Of a DNA stretch of 38,532 nucleotides, positions 1 to 9,458 are shown one piece after another. Below the pieces are notes generated by a model. That model did no database searches and was not told where the DNA came from. It was given only the letters and a program-made list of their open reading frames with translations. Location: the NCBI GenBank assembly GCA_902612005.1, contig CACMCA010000003.1, forward strand, positions 97,756-136,287, given 5' to 3'. This stretch comes from an uncultured Prochlorococcus sp. (lineage in GTDB: Bacteria > Cyanobacteriota > Cyanobacteriia > PCC-6307 > Cyanobiaceae). Both the position numbers and the translations under genes were made by a program. Every line of letters begins with the position of its first letter. Positions within the stretch are counted from its first letter, which is position 1.

Positions 1-1
1 T

Positions 2-256
2 GATGAGAGCGTTAATATGTTGGATGCTTCAGTAAAAATAGAGATTCTTGAATTACTTAGAGTCTTGCAAGAAAAAATGAATTTAACGATTATCTTTATT
101 ACTCACGATTTGGGCATTGCTAAAAGATTTTGTGATAGGTTGCTAGTTATGAATCACGGAAAGATAGTTGATGAAGGAGAAAGTTCCACAATATTCACTA
201 AAACTCAAAACACGTATACAAAATCGCTTCTAAATTCCTCTTTGAATCTTATTTAA
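2..256 (+). CDS. ABC transporter ATP-binding protein, oligopeptide/dipeptide type (C-terminal fragment)
   Basis: Only the last 84 codons are present; the gene begins left of the window. The reading frame is open from base 2. It opens with DESVNMLDAS, the end of a Walker B motif and its D-loop, as in the DppD/OppF/NikE branch of ABC ATPases (usual form DEPxSxLDxS). The H-loop histidine follows in the segment FITHDLGIAKRFCDR, and the tail is a helical domain that includes the phrase VMNHGKIVDEGES. Such proteins hydrolyse ATP to drive import or export by a two-subunit membrane permease. The substrate cannot be told from this piece. The gene ends tail to tail with rluD, overlapping it by 8 bases (249-256). 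Family call is good; transport specificity is unknown. Confidence 0.85.
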   Translation, partial: DESVNMLDASVKIEILELLRVLQEKMNLTIIFITHDLGIAKRFCDRLLVMNHGKIVDEGESSTIFTKTQNTYTKSLLNSSLNLI

Positions 257-1208
257 TTTTAAGAACACTTAGTAATTTTTTAAAATCTAATGGTAATTCT
301 GATTCAAATATCATTTCTTTACCATTTATTGGATGTATAAGTCCAAGCTTAATGGCGTGTAAAGCTTGGCCATCTAATTTACATGGTAGTTTTTTACATC
401 TTCCATATAACGGATCACCCACAATTGGATGATTAATGTGAGCGCAATGTACTCTTATTTGATGCGTTCGCCCCGTATCTAGTTTGAAACTCATTAATGA
501 GTAATTGCCAAATCTTTCTTCTAATCTCCAATAGGTACAGGCATACCTTCCTGAAGTTTCTTCAACTACTTTATATTTCAATCTATTTAATTTATCTCTG
601 CCAATGTTTCCCACTATTTGGCCTTCTTCAGAATTCGGTGCTCCATGAATTACTGCAATATATTCGCGTGATGCTATTTTTTCTTTAATTTGTTTCTGGA
701 GATTTACTAATGCCTCTTGGCTTTTTGCAACAACCATACATCCGGAGGTATCTTTATCTAATCTGTGAACAATCCCAGGTCTTAGTTTCCCATTAATTCC
801 AGGTAGATCTTTACAGTGAAAAAGTAATCCATTCACTAAAGTTCCAGATTTGTGTCCAGGGGCTGGATGAACAATTAGTCCTGATTGTTTATTAATTACT
901 ATGATGTGCTCGTCTTCAAAAAGGATATTTAAATCCATTTTTTCAGGTTTCAAATAAATAAGAGGTTCTGGAGGAGGCATCCATATTTGAATATTGTCGC
1001 CATTTTTTAATGGTGTCTTTGCTTTCGCAGTCTTATAGTTTACAAGTACTAACCCTGAATTTATAAAATGTTGAATTCTTGCTCTACTTTGTTCTGGCCT
1101 TTTACTTACCAACCATCTGTCTAGCCTCATAGGAAGAGGTAGCTCATAAATAATTTCTATAAGCTCACCTTCTCCAATGCCGAAAGAATTTTGATTATTT
1201 AATTCCAT
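249..1208 (-). CDS. rluD: Ribosomal large subunit pseudouridine synthase, RluD family
   Basis: The 319-residue product converts specific uridines of 23S rRNA to pseudouridine. An S4-type RNA-binding domain lies at about residues 24-80 (MRLDRWLVSKRPEQSRARIQ). The catalytic domain follows with the signature HRLDKDTSG at 148-156; Asp151 is the expected catalytic nucleophile. A later RTHQIRVH segment is also typical of the RluA/RluD branch. Length is normal for RluD. The ATG start at 1208 lies inside the end of rbgA (10-base overlap, 1199-1208), so the two genes are probably co-transcribed and translationally coupled. Both act on the large ribosomal subunit. The exact target uridines (RluD versus RluC-like) cannot be settled from sequence alone. 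Confidence 0.9.
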   Translation of the reverse strand: MELNNQNSFGIGEGELIEIIYELPLPMRLDRWLVSKRPEQSRARIQHFINSGLVLVNYKTAKAKTPLKNGDNIQIWMPPPEPLIYLKPEKMDLNILFEDEHIIVINKQSGLIVHPAPGHKSGTLVNGLLFHCKDLPGINGKLRPGIVHRLDKDTSGCMVVAKSQEALVNLQKQIKEKIASREYIAVIHGAPNSEEGQIVGNIGRDKLNRLKYKVVEETSGRYACTYWRLEERFGNYSLMSFKLDTGRTHQIRVHCAHINHPIVGDPLYGRCKKLPCKLDGQALHAIKLGLIHPINGKEMIFESELPLDFKKLLSVLKIK

Positions 1209-2071
1209 AGTGGGACTTCTAAAGCAATTTTACCCAGCATTTGATTTCTATAATCTTCTAATAACTTATGAGACATTCTCCTTTTATCGCCAGAGGTATG
1301 TTTTGAAGCTGCTTCGTCGATCCAAGCAGAAGGACTCTTAAAGCCTTTAGTAATATCAACTCCATATCTATTAGATATTTGTTTAACTGAAATATTCGCA
1401 TTCTTATCTTTGTTGAGAGTGGATATAATTTTGATAAATCCAATTGCGACACTCTCTATTTCATAAGCAGCTTCTCCAATATCGTCACACAGTGCAAGAT
1501 TAAGTGCTGATTTTTGATCTTCTAAATTTGGAGGTATAACACCAGGAGCATCTAGCAGATCTATACCACTTTCTAATTTTATCCATCTTAAATTACGAGT
1601 CACGCCTGCTTTCCTAGCGCTATCTACAACTCTTTTTTTTGCGATTCTATTAATTAATGCCGACTTTCCTACGTTTGGAAAACCAAGTGTAAGGGCTCTA
1701 ATTGGCCTAATTCGCATTCCTCTAGAGAGTCTTCTATCGTCGATTGAAGACCTAGAATCTTTGGCTGACTTACAAATTTCTTTAATCCCTATTCCTCTTT
1801 TAGCATCACACCAAAGAGGATATTGATCTTTAGAATTAAACCATTTATTCCAACTATTGATTGTATTTGGGGAGATCATATCTGATCTGTTAATGACAAG
1901 AATATGTTTTTTATTATTTATCCATTTATTTAAGTGTGGATGTCCTGTTGACAAAGGAATTCGTGCATCTCTCACTTCTATAACTAAATCTACTTTATTG
2001 ATAACTTCAGATAATTTCTTTTCTGCTTTTGCGATATGGCCTGGGTACCATTGGATTTTGGGTATGTCCAC
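1199..2071 (-). CDS. rbgA: Ribosome biogenesis GTPase RbgA/YlqF (circularly permuted)
   Basis: A 290-residue GTPase with motifs in the permuted order typical of the YlqF/YawG family: G4 (NRSD, residues 61-64), a G5-like DAK segment (about 89), G1 (GFPNVGKS, 130-137), a G2 threonine in GVTRN, then G3 (DAPG, 174-177). RbgA assists late assembly of the 50S subunit. The N-terminal WYPGHIAKA segment is characteristic and sits right after the start, which supports the GTG codon at 2069-2071 as the initiator. The gene overlaps rluD by 10 bases, forming a small ribosome-maturation operon. It is transcribed divergently from pgk across a 212-base gap. In that gap a TATACT sequence on the minus strand (2145-2150) could be its -10 element, but no clear -35 goes with it. 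Confidence 0.93.
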   Translation of the reverse strand: MDIPKIQWYPGHIAKAEKKLSEVINKVDLVIEVRDARIPLSTGHPHLNKWINNKKHILVINRSDMISPNTINSWNKWFNSKDQYPLWCDAKRGIGIKEICKSAKDSRSSIDDRRLSRGMRIRPIRALTLGFPNVGKSALINRIAKKRVVDSARKAGVTRNLRWIKLESGIDLLDAPGVIPPNLEDQKSALNLALCDDIGEAAYEIESVAIGFIKIISTLNKDKNANISVKQISNRYGVDITKGFKSPSAWIDEAASKHTSGDKRRMSHKLLEDYRNQMLGKIALEVPLWN

Positions 2072-2264
2072 TTCAATAAATCAAATAAAATTTTGTATTC
2101 CTTTTAGTTTTTATAAGTTTCAAAAGTATTTACTTCTAAATTTTAGTATAAATTTAATAACTAAAAATTTTTATAATCGTTAATTCTTAAAATTTATTAA
2201 GGCATAGGTAACAGTAACTACTTTTTAACCCAATAAGCCCAAATTAACGTTAGGCTCTTGAGAT

Positions 2265-2270
2265 TATAAA
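2265..2270 (+). promoter_or_regulatory. Possible -10 element of pgk
   Basis: TATAAA lies 13 bases before the pgk ATG, in the divergent rbgA-pgk gap (2072-2283). No good -35 is seen at the usual distance. If this is the real -10, the pgk leader would be only a few bases long. The rest of the gap is plain AT-rich DNA in which I see no RNA gene or strong hairpin. Low confidence. Confidence 0.25.
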
Positions 2271-2283
2271 TATAGCTTGTTTA

Positions 2284-3492
2284 ATGTCAAAATTATCTCT
2301 TTCCAGTCTTGATAAGACACATTTAGAAGGAAAAAAAGTTCTTGTAAGAGTAGATTTTAATGTTCCATTAAATGAAGACGGTCAAATAACCGACGATACG
2401 CGTATTCGTGCAGCGATCCCAACTATTGAATATCTTATTAATCATTCTGCAAAAGTCATTCTAGCTGCTCATTTTGGTAGACCGAAGGGTCAGGTAAATG
2501 AAAAAATGAGATTAACTCCAGTAGCAGCAAGATTAAGTGAATTGTTGGGGCAAAATGTTGCTCTTACTAACAGTTGTATTGGTGATGAAGCAGTTGCACA
2601 ATCAAATAGCTTATCTAATGGAGATGTTCTTTTACTTGAGAATGTTCGTTTTTTTGGTGAAGAGGAAAAGAACGACCTGGAGTTTGCTGAAAAATTAGCA
2701 TCACATGCAGATATGTATGTAAATGATGCTTTCGGTGCTGCTCATAGAGCGCATGCTTCAACTCAGGGTGTTACAAATTATTTAAGTCCCTCAGTAGCTG
2801 GATTCCTTTTAGAAAAAGAATTGAAATACCTACAAGGAGCAGTAGATTCCCCAAATCGTCCATTGGCAGCAATAGTTGGAGGGTCAAAGGTTAGTAGCAA
2901 AATAGGAGTACTTGATTCTCTACTAGATAAGTGTGACAAAATCATGATTGGTGGAGGTATGATTTTCACTTTTTATAAAGCTAGAGGTTTAGATGTCGGA
3001 AAGAGCCTTGTAGAAGAAGATAAACTCGAGCTTGCTAAAGATTTAGAAGCAAAAGCGAAAGCAAAAGGAGTAGAGTTATTATTACCCACTGATGTTGTTT
3101 TGGCTGATGAATTTTCTCCTGACGCCAATAGTAAAATATCTCAAATTGATGCAATTAGTGGGAATTGGATGGGTCTAGATATTGGTCCAGATTCCATTAA
3201 AGTTTTTCAGAATGCTCTTGCAGAATGTAAGACAATTATTTGGAATGGTCCAATGGGAGTTTTTGAATTTGATAAATTTGCAGATGGTACAAATGCAATA
3301 GCTACGACTCTTGCGGACTTAAGTGCTTTTTCTGAAGTTTGTACAATAATTGGTGGTGGAGATTCAGTTGCAGCAGTTGAAAAAGCAGGATTAGCTGAGA
3401 AAATGTCTCATATATCTACCGGAGGTGGGGCTAGTTTGGAACTTTTAGAAGGTAAAACTTTACCAGGTGTGGCTGCGTTAAACGACGCTTAG
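2284..3492 (+). CDS. pgk: Phosphoglycerate kinase
   Basis: Pgk interconverts 1,3-bisphosphoglycerate + ADP and 3-phosphoglycerate + ATP. In a cyanobacterium it runs in both the Calvin cycle and glycolysis, in the cytosol. The 402-residue length is standard. The N-terminal domain shows RVDFNVPLN (substrate binding) near residue 22. The interdomain region has [16 protein letters not shown], and the C-terminal nucleotide-binding domain has the glycine-rich [13 protein letters not shown] plus [13 protein letters not shown] at the end. ATG start at 2284. The gene stands alone on the plus strand and ends 1 base before the stop of a convergent gene of unknown function. Confidence 0.98.
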   Translation: MSKLSLSSLDKTHLEGKKVLVRVDFNVPLNEDGQITDDTRIRAAIPTIEYLINHSAKVILAAHFGRPKGQVNEKMRLTPVAARLSELLGQNVALTNSCIGDEAVAQSNSLSNGDVLLLENVRFFGEEEKNDLEFAEKLASHADMYVNDAFGAAHRAHASTQGVTNYLSPSVAGFLLEKELKYLQGAVDSPNRPLAAIVGGSKVSSKIGVLDSLLDKCDKIMIGGGMIFTFYKARGLDVGKSLVEEDKLELAKDLEAKAKAKGVELLLPTDVVLADEFSPDANSKISQIDAISGNWMGLDIGPDSIKVFQNALAECKTIIWNGPMGVFEFDKFADGTNAIATTLADLSAFSEVCTIIGGGDSVAAVEKAGLAEKMSHISTGGGASLELLEGKTLPGVAALNDA

Positions 3493-3493
3493 G

Positions 3494-4219
3494 CTATATC
3501 TCATCAACAATATCAATGCTCTTTGTGAAAGTAATCATTCCCTCAGGATGAGCTATGATTCCTGACCAAATTTGCATCCCTGGTTTTGAAGGGGCTCTTG
3601 TAATTTTAAAAATCCCTCCAGACGCCAATGGTTCCAATAATATTTCTTGTTCAAAAAATGAATTAACTTGATGAGGTTTTATAGCTCCAGCAATAATCAC
3701 TTCTTCAAGAGGCTTATTTAGAATTATATCGATATCGTATTTTGAACCAGTAAGAACTCTATCAGGAATTTTAAAACTAATATCTATTTTTTTATTATCG
3801 TTTCTTATTGTGGTGAATAAATTTTTGATAATCCCTTCACTTATTTTTCCATTTACGATTGAAAATAAATAATCAAATTTGGATTCGAGTATATATATTT
3901 CTCCGTTAACTATTTTTTCCCCAGAAACTTTTATTCGCAAAATATCTTCATCTGGAATATTAGATTTTAATCTTTTGATCTTCCATTTGCTGTTAGGGAA
4001 ATCATTAATAATCTTTGAAAATTGTTTTGGAATATTTTGGTTTTCATCATTTCTAAAATTTTTTTTAATAAAATCTAAGTCTCGCTCATTTAATGAGGTT
4101 TCTAAATTTCTCATAAAATCAACTTTTAAAGTTTGCGTTATTGCTGAATAGGGGAGAATGAGATAAATAAATATGTAGAGAGGGAATCCTATATTTCTGA
4201 ATAAGTTTAAATTCAACAT
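3494..4219 (-). CDS. Hypothetical protein with signal peptide
   Basis: I do not recognise this 241-residue protein. Residues 1-29 look like an export signal: a short polar start, then a hydrophobic run (IGFPLYIFIYLILPYSAIT). There is no lipobox cysteine. The rest is mostly soluble, beta-rich and lysine/isoleucine-rich, with no enzyme motif I can name. Its C-terminal part (IIAGAIKPHQVNSFFEQEIL and after) has the alternating pattern of a beta-sandwich, so a periplasmic or thylakoid-lumen location is plausible. It is divergent from murG with only 41 bases between the starts, and converges on pgk. Function unknown; the coding assignment itself is solid from length and composition. Confidence 0.8.
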   Translation of the reverse strand: MLNLNLFRNIGFPLYIFIYLILPYSAITQTLKVDFMRNLETSLNERDLDFIKKNFRNDENQNIPKQFSKIINDFPNSKWKIKRLKSNIPDEDILRIKVSGEKIVNGEIYILESKFDYLFSIVNGKISEGIIKNLFTTIRNDNKKIDISFKIPDRVLTGSKYDIDIILNKPLEEVIIAGAIKPHQVNSFFEQEILLEPLASGGIFKITRAPSKPGMQIWSGIIAHPEGMITFTKSIDIVDEI

Positions 4220-4260
4220 ATTTATTATTTATTATTTTCATTCTACTAATTTAAGTTTTT

Positions 4261-5352
4261 ATGTCTAAAAAAAATAATTTATTAATTGCAGCTAGTGGAA
4301 CAGGAGGCCATATTTTTCCAGCTTTAGCAGTTTCTAAAGAGGTGGAAGATGAGTGGAATATTCATTGGTTGGGTATTCAGCAAAGACTTGATGCGAATTT
4401 GATTCCCCAAAAATATAATTTGAAGACTTTGAATTTAAAGACACCAAGAAAAAATATTTTTTTGTTTTATCAATATATAAAAATTTTAATGTCAACTTTC
4501 CAAATAATTAGGATCTTAAAAGAAAAAAAAATTAACTTGGTTTTTACGACTGGAGGTTATATATCTGCCCCTACTATTGTTGCTTCAAAACTTCTAAAGA
4601 TACCTATCATTATTCATGAATCAAATGTAGTTCCAGGAATGGTCACGAAATATTTTGGTTTTTTATGTAACTATGTTCTTTTAGGATTTAAAGAAACAAA
4701 TTCTTATTTAAAAAATTGTAAAACTATTTTCACTGGAACACCTTTAAGAGAGCAATTCTATAAATTTAATTTTTTGCCAGAATGGGTTCCAAAAGGAAAT
4801 GGACCTCTTTTGATTGTTATGGGAGGTAGTCAAGGAGCAAAAGCTATAAATCAAATTCTTTATGAATCTCTGGAGTTTTTAATAAAAAAACAATTTCGGA
4901 TAGTTCATATTGTTGGCGAATCTAATCTAAAACCTTTTCATGTAAAAAACTCCAAAAATTATATTCAAAAGAAATTTACTAATGAAATAGCAGCTTTAAT
5001 TCAAAACTGTGATCTTGTAATATCGAGATCTGGTGCAGGAACAATCAATGAATTAATGCAGGCTGAAAAACCTTCAATTTTAATTCCATATCCATATTCT
5101 AAAAATAATCATCAGGAGAAAAATGCCATGATTCTTGCTGCAAGTGGAGGCTCAGTTTTAATCAATCAGAATAATATGTCTAAAGAAGTTTTTGAAGAAA
5201 CTCTAGAAAGAATTTTTAAAATAAAATCAAAAAAGGGAAAAAAACATTATGAAATATTAGATCTCATGAAGAAGAATATGGAAAATAATAATAAAATTAA
5301 ATCTAAAAATGAGATTAAAAAGTATATTGATTATTTTTTAAAGGAATTCTGA
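4261..5352 (+). CDS. murG: UDP-GlcNAc:lipid I N-acetylglucosaminyltransferase MurG
   Basis: MurG adds GlcNAc to lipid I, giving lipid II, the last cytoplasmic-side step of peptidoglycan precursor synthesis at the inner membrane. The 363-residue protein shows the family landmarks in order: the glycine-rich GTGGHIFPALAV near the N-terminus, ESNVVPGM around residue 121, GGSQGAKAIN at the start of the C-terminal GT-B domain, and SRSGAGTINELMQ in the UDP-GlcNAc site. ATG start; the upstream gap is only 41 bases. The 3' end overlaps the end of the convergent aminotransferase gene by 22 bases (5331-5352). The last about 50 residues are extremely lysine/asparagine-rich, in line with the AT-rich genome. 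Confidence 0.97.
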   Translation: MSKKNNLLIAASGTGGHIFPALAVSKEVEDEWNIHWLGIQQRLDANLIPQKYNLKTLNLKTPRKNIFLFYQYIKILMSTFQIIRILKEKKINLVFTTGGYISAPTIVASKLLKIPIIIHESNVVPGMVTKYFGFLCNYVLLGFKETNSYLKNCKTIFTGTPLREQFYKFNFLPEWVPKGNGPLLIVMGGSQGAKAINQILYESLEFLIKKQFRIVHIVGESNLKPFHVKNSKNYIQKKFTNEIAALIQNCDLVISRSGAGTINELMQAEKPSILIPYPYSKNNHQEKNAMILAASGGSVLINQNNMSKEVFEETLERIFKIKSKKGKKHYEILDLMKKNMENNNKIKSKNEIKKYIDYFLKEF

Positions 5353-6452
5353 ATTTCTTCACATAAAAGAGTGTTATTTTTTCTATTCTGTAGACTTATT
5401 CTTGCCCACTTTTCGTCAAGAAATCTAAATGAAGTGCATTCTCTAAGCAATATTCCCTTATTTTCTAAGTATTTTATATTTGGCGACAAGGATGTTTCAC
5501 TTTCTATTAAAAAAAAGTTGGTTGAAGAGTTATGAATTTTAAGGTTCTCTATTTTTAATAATTTTTCAAATACTCTCTTTTTTTCAATATTTATCCAGCT
5601 GTGAATCTGTTTTGTCCACTGTTCATAGAATTTCTTATTACTTAGTAGATCAATCCCGGCTTTAATAGAAAATGAATTTAAAGGCCAAGGATCTCTATTT
5701 ATTTCCCATTGTTTAAGTTTTTTCGATGAGCCAATAACGTAACCTAATCTAAGTCCAGGAATATTGAAGATTTTGGTCAAGCTTCTCAAGACTAATAAAT
5801 TATCAAATCTTTTGGTTAATGGTATTAAAGATTCTTTGTCTCCATTAGGTGTTATGGATAAAAAAGCTTCATCGCAGATAACTAATTTATATTTTTTTAC
5901 AACTTCCTCCAATGAATTCTTTTCCCATAATTGGCCGGTAGGATTATGTGGATTTGTTATCCAAATAACATCACCTTTTGGATGAAGCGGAAATGATTGA
6001 GGAAAAATATCACTCCAGTTTTTTGGTAATTCGCAATGTATAAAATTGTTATTCCAACAATTTAAAGATCTTTCATAATCAACAAATGATGGAGAAGGAA
6101 TACAACTTATTCCGAATTTGGATGCTTCATAACCTGCCCAGGTTATTAATTCAGAAGCTCCATTCCCAGGCAATATATTCTCTGGATTTATCCCATGAAA
6201 TTTGCCGATTATTTCTTTCAGATCACTCAAGTTTCTTTCTGGGTAATATCTAAAGCCAAGATTCTTAATTTCCGCATTTATTGAATCTATGAGTATTTGA
6301 GGGGGATCAAAGGGTACTAATGATGCACTTGCATCAATGATTTCAGAGGGTAATAAATTTAATTTTTTCGCAATTGCGTATACATTTCCACCGTGCTTCA
6401 AGTTTGATCCTTGCATGGCTAACGTTGAGTAATCATGAGGTTCATTATTCAT
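5331..6452 (-). CDS. PLP-dependent aminotransferase, CobD/CobC (threonine-phosphate decarboxylase)-like
   Basis: A fold-type I PLP enzyme of 373 residues. The N-terminal HGGNVYAIAKKLNL followed by IIDASASLVPFDPP is typical of the L-threonine-O-3-phosphate decarboxylase (CobD/CobC) group in cobalamin synthesis, rather than of plain histidinol-phosphate aminotransferase. Other landmarks are NPHNPTG (167-173), the PLP-contacting DEAF (194-197) and the Schiff-base lysine in SLTK (Lys227), with GLRLGY just after. CobD supplies (R)-1-amino-2-propanol phosphate for the lower loop of B12; Prochlorococcus is known to make a pseudo-B12, so the role fits. A HisC-like aminotransferase is the alternative. 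It lies 9 bases downstream of pyrD on the same strand and overlaps murG tail to tail. Confidence 0.75.
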   Translation of the reverse strand: MNNEPHDYSTLAMQGSNLKHGGNVYAIAKKLNLLPSEIIDASASLVPFDPPQILIDSINAEIKNLGFRYYPERNLSDLKEIIGKFHGINPENILPGNGASELITWAGYEASKFGISCIPSPSFVDYERSLNCWNNNFIHCELPKNWSDIFPQSFPLHPKGDVIWITNPHNPTGQLWEKNSLEEVVKKYKLVICDEAFLSITPNGDKESLIPLTKRFDNLLVLRSLTKIFNIPGLRLGYVIGSSKKLKQWEINRDPWPLNSFSIKAGIDLLSNKKFYEQWTKQIHSWINIEKKRVFEKLLKIENLKIHNSSTNFFLIESETSLSPNIKYLENKGILLRECTSFRFLDEKWARISLQNRKNNTLLCEEIQNSFKK

Positions 6453-6461
6453 TCTCTAATT

Positions 6462-7631
6462 TTATTCAACCCATTTTAAATCTGATCCAATTGCATCTTT
6501 TATACTAGATAATTGATGGTTATTGAGTTGCTTTATAATTCCCTCAAGTATATCTGGTACTAATTGTGGACCCTTATATATCCATCCTGTATAAAGTTGA
6601 ATTAATGATGCTCCAGAACAAATTCTTTCCCAAGCTGACTCAGGACTATCTATTCCACCAACCCCAATTAAAATAATCTTTTTATCAATATTATGTATAT
6701 GTTTTATTATTTGATTTGCTTTTTTTTGGAGAGGCCTTCCACTTAATCCTCCATTCTCTTGAGAGAGTAATAATCCAGTTTGCCTGATCTTTCTATTTTC
6801 AAGACCTAATCTATCAATGCTGGTGTTTGTAGCAATTATTCCATCGATGTTTTCCTCGATTATTAATTGGCAAATATCTTCAATATCTTTAAGGCCTAAA
6901 TCTGGTGCAATTTTTACAAATAATGGTGGACAATTAGGTAAGTTTTTAATTTCTCTAAGAAGTTCTTTTAGAAGAATTGGATCTTGTAATTTTCTTAGTC
7001 CTTCAGTATTTGGAGAACTAACGTTTATTGCTGCGTAATCACAATATGGAATTAATAATTTTAGAGAAGTTAAATAATCATCTTTTGCCTGAGATAAACC
7101 TGTAATTTTTGACTTCCCGAAATTTATCCCTAAACAAATATTCTCCCTGTTTTTTTTAAACTCAATACCTTGTTCGACAAAGTTTTTAACTAGATTTTCA
7201 GCACCATTATTATTGAAACCCATTCTATTTAATGCTGCTTCTTCTTCTGCCAATCTAAATAACCTTGGTTTGGGATTTCCATTCTGAGCAAATTTAGTTA
7301 CTGTACCAAGCTCAGCAAATCCAAAACCAAAATCTTTCCATATATTTGCGGCATTTCCATTTTTATCAAAACCCGCAGCTAAACCAATTGGATTACAAAA
7401 ATTTATTCCACATATGTTCTGAGTTAGCCTTTGATCAACTACAGAAAATTCTTCATTTAGATTTTTTAAGATAGAAGATACTATAGGCCAATTATATTTT
7501 CTTGAACTGAATGATAGGAGACTAAGAGATAAATTTGTTAAGTATTCTGCATCAATTCCAGAGTCTTTTTTTAATACAGGGGTAATCAGGTTTTTATAAA
7601 GATTTTTAAATCCCCCCTTCTTATCATTCAT
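6462..7631 (-). CDS. pyrD: Dihydroorotate dehydrogenase (quinone), class 2
   Basis: PyrD oxidises dihydroorotate to orotate in pyrimidine synthesis, passing electrons via FMN to membrane quinone. The 389-residue product has an N-terminal helical extension (about residues 1-60) as in class 2 membrane-associated enzymes, then [20 protein letters not shown] (FMN site), and [14 protein letters not shown], whose second serine is the expected catalytic base. IIATNTS and GGLSGRPL, and later GVGGIDS, form the FMN phosphate site. Its ATG overlaps the TGA of rnhA (ATGA at 7628-7631), so translational coupling is likely. With the cobD-like gene it makes a minus-strand run rnhA-pyrD-cobD. Confidence 0.96.
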   Translation of the reverse strand: MNDKKGGFKNLYKNLITPVLKKDSGIDAEYLTNLSLSLLSFSSRKYNWPIVSSILKNLNEEFSVVDQRLTQNICGINFCNPIGLAAGFDKNGNAANIWKDFGFGFAELGTVTKFAQNGNPKPRLFRLAEEEAALNRMGFNNNGAENLVKNFVEQGIEFKKNRENICLGINFGKSKITGLSQAKDDYLTSLKLLIPYCDYAAINVSSPNTEGLRKLQDPILLKELLREIKNLPNCPPLFVKIAPDLGLKDIEDICQLIIEENIDGIIATNTSIDRLGLENRKIRQTGLLLSQENGGLSGRPLQKKANQIIKHIHNIDKKIILIGVGGIDSPESAWERICSGASLIQLYTGWIYKGPQLVPDILEGIIKQLNNHQLSSIKDAIGSDLKWVE

Positions 7632-8356
7632 AAAAAATTAGGCTTCTTTTTTTCTATTATCCAATATTTTTTATCTTTAGGAATCAATATCCAATTACGC
7701 CATTCAAAAAGTGAATATTGTTTTATCTTTAAGTGGTTTTCATTACCTAATAAGGTTTCTAGTTCAGGTGAACTTAACAAGTACTTTTTTTCTGCAAAAT
7801 TTTGAATTAATTCATTGCGGGAAAATAATTCCTGAATTTCTAGAGGTGCATTTTTTTCAAAAAAATCAACTGAGGATTCTGTTTTTTTTAAGTTACTTTC
7901 TATAGATATACCTTTGCTGTAATTAGTTGCAATTTTATCAACCCTATCATTTTGTTTATCCCCGCTATGACCTTTAACATATTCCATTATTAGGCCATTA
8001 ATTCTTAATTGATCAATTTTTTGCCATAGATCAAGATTTTGAACTGGTTTCCCTGAACTTGTTTTCCATCCATTCTTCTTCCAATTAATAATCCATTTTG
8101 TATAACCCTCTATTACATATTTACTATCAGTTCTTAGTTTAAAGTTCTCTTTTAATTTGTAGGTTTTTAATTTCTCAAGAGTTTTTATAGCCGCAGTGAG
8201 TTCCATTCTATTGTTAGTAGTATTTTGCTCGGAACCACCTATTTCTAATTCGCTGTTATCTTCAAAAATTATTAAACCGCCCCAACCACCTGGGCCAGGA
8301 TTACCACTGCAGGCTCCATCAGTTGCGGCTTCAATCGCAATACTATCACTATTCAT
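7628..8356 (-). CDS. rnhA: Ribonuclease HI with C-terminal extension
   Basis: RNase HI cuts the RNA strand of RNA-DNA hybrids (R-loops, primers). The catalytic DEDD set is complete: Asp13 ([16 protein letters not shown]), Glu52 (NRMEL), Asp77 (RTDSKYV), and Asp140, with the helper His130 (VKGHSGD). The core ends near residue 150, as in the about 155-residue E. coli enzyme. Here another about 90 residues follow, hydrophilic at first, then an aromatic-rich stretch ([20 protein letters not shown]). I do not recognise that extension. The 3' end overlaps pyrD by 4 bases. The upstream gap to rplL is 47 bases and holds a strong hairpin (8365-8389). Confidence 0.93.
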   Translation of the reverse strand: MNSDSIAIEAATDGACSGNPGPGGWGGLIIFEDNSELEIGGSEQNTTNNRMELTAAIKTLEKLKTYKLKENFKLRTDSKYVIEGYTKWIINWKKNGWKTSSGKPVQNLDLWQKIDQLRINGLIMEYVKGHSGDKQNDRVDKIATNYSKGISIESNLKKTESSVDFFEKNAPLEIQELFSRNELIQNFAEKKYLLSSPELETLLGNENHLKIKQYSLFEWRNWILIPKDKKYWIIEKKKPNFL

Positions 8357-8364
8357 AATTTTTG

Positions 8365-8389
8365 AAGCCGATATTAAGGTTATCGGCTT
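8365..8389 (-). terminator. Strong hairpin between rplL and rnhA (possible weak terminator or processing site)
   Basis: A perfect 9-base inverted repeat, AAGCCGATA at 8365-8373 with TATCGGCTT at 8381-8389, loop of 7. It lies between the rplL stop and the rnhA start, both on the minus strand. It is not followed by a T-run on the minus strand (CAAAAATT follows), so it is not a textbook intrinsic terminator. It may partly end the ribosomal-protein transcript, or shield its 3' end after cleavage. Confidence 0.5.
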
Positions 8390-8403
8390 GAAAAAATGTA
8401 CTC

Positions 8404-8799
8404 TTATTTAAGTGTAACTTTACCGCCAGCTTCTTCAATCTCTTTCTTTAAAGATTCAGCATCTGCTTTAGCTATTCCTTCTTTTACTGTTTTTGGTGCA
8501 GATTCAACAAGTGCTTTTGCATCGCCAAGACCTAGACCAGTTGCATTTCTTACAACCTTAAGTACTTTGATTTTTGCAGCTGCATCAAAGCTTTCGAGAA
8601 CTACATCAAATTCAGTTTTTTCTTCAGCAGCGCCACCATCTGCGTCACCGCCAGCTGCGCCTGGAGCTGCCATTACTACACCTGCAGAAGCTGCAGCAGA
8701 TACACCAAAAGCCTCTTCAATTTGCTTTACAAGCTCAGATGCTTCTAAAAGTGATAGAGATTTTAAAGATTCAAGAATTTCTTCAGTTTTTGCGGACAT
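8404..8799 (-). CDS. rplL: 50S ribosomal protein L7/L12
   Basis: L7/L12 forms the flexible stalk of the large subunit that recruits and stimulates translation GTPases; it is present as dimers bound to L10. The 131-residue protein has the N-terminal dimerisation helices ([25 protein letters not shown]), an alanine/glycine-rich hinge at about 37-58, and the C-terminal globular domain with [31 protein letters not shown] and the family-typical ending AGGKVTLK. It follows rplJ by 28 bases in the classic rplJL pair, so it shares the L10 leader described at 9459-9501. Confidence 0.99.
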
Positions 8800-8827
8800 T
8801 TTCTTAAAAGTTAATTAGGTTTTGAAT

Positions 8828-9355
8828 TTAGGATTCTGATTTTTCAGAATGTTGTTTAAGTGATCTAGCAAGTCCAGAAGGTACTTCATTAATAGAGATC
8901 GCAATTTTTGTTGCAACGCCATTAAGAGCGCCAGCAATTTTTGCCATCAATACTTCTTTAGATGGAAGACTTGCAATTTCTTTTATTTCAGAATCGCTTA
9001 GAAGTCTGCCTTCAAATAAAGCTCCTTTGGTTTCGGATTTTTTGGTGTCTTTTTGAAAAGATTGGATAGCTTTTACAGCACCACCAACATCTTCTTTGAT
9101 TAAGACAAAAGCATTAGTTCCGCTCAGTAAAGATTCAAGATCGTTCCAATTACTTTCTCCATCAATAGCTTTACGCATTAATGAATTTTTAGTAACTTTG
9201 CAAATGCCGTTAGTTTTTTGCAATCTAGATCGCAAATCTGACATCTCTTTGATAGTTAAACCTTTATAGTCAAGAACTACAGCCATTTCCGAGTCGTTTA
9301 ATAGAGATTTAATCTCAGTAACGATTTGTTGCTTATTCTCTAGTGTTCGGCCCAT
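8828..9355 (-). CDS. rplJ: 50S ribosomal protein L10
   Basis: L10 anchors L7/L12 dimers to 23S rRNA to make the stalk base. The 175-residue protein shows the standard N-terminal rRNA-binding domain ([52 protein letters not shown]) and the C-terminal helix that binds L7/L12. ATG start at 9355; no purine-rich ribosome-binding site precedes it. Instead the 3' arm of a long inverted repeat reaches to within a few bases of the start. In many bacteria L10, or the L10-L12 complex, represses its own mRNA by binding a leader structure; the matching leader motif is seen upstream here. Confidence 0.98.
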   Translation of the reverse strand: MGRTLENKQQIVTEIKSLLNDSEMAVVLDYKGLTIKEMSDLRSRLQKTNGICKVTKNSLMRKAIDGESNWNDLESLLSGTNAFVLIKEDVGGAVKAIQSFQKDTKKSETKGALFEGRLLSDSEIKEIASLPSKEVLMAKIAGALNGVATKIAISINEVPSGLARSLKQHSEKSES

Positions 9356-9361
9356 TGATGT

Positions 9362-9439
9362 TTTTTGGATCGTAATTTAGGGAGAGCAGGAAATGCGGCA
9401 AAGTCCTTTTAAAGAGGCCGCTTTTATTAGATCCAAAAA
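9362..9439 (-). promoter_or_regulatory. Nested inverted repeat directly upstream of rplJ
   Basis: An outer pair of 10-base complementary arms (9362-9371 TTTTTGGATC and 9430-9439 GATCCAAAAA) encloses an inner hairpin with a GCGGC/GCCGC stem (9395-9399 with 9417-9421). In the transcript the outer 3' arm ends 6 bases before the rplJ ATG, so folding could hide or expose the translation start. It lies between the L10 leader motif and the gene. There is no T-run after the inner stem on the minus strand, which argues for translational control rather than termination. Seen directly; the regulatory role is inferred. Confidence 0.55.
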
Positions 9440-9458
9440 GAAATAATTTAAGACGAGT

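Noticed and set aside
8396..8818. 140-codon plus-strand frame antisense to rplL
   Set aside because: Its Ala/Ser/Pro-rich translation mirrors the Ala/Gly/Glu-rich rplL sequence; no start context. rplL is certain.
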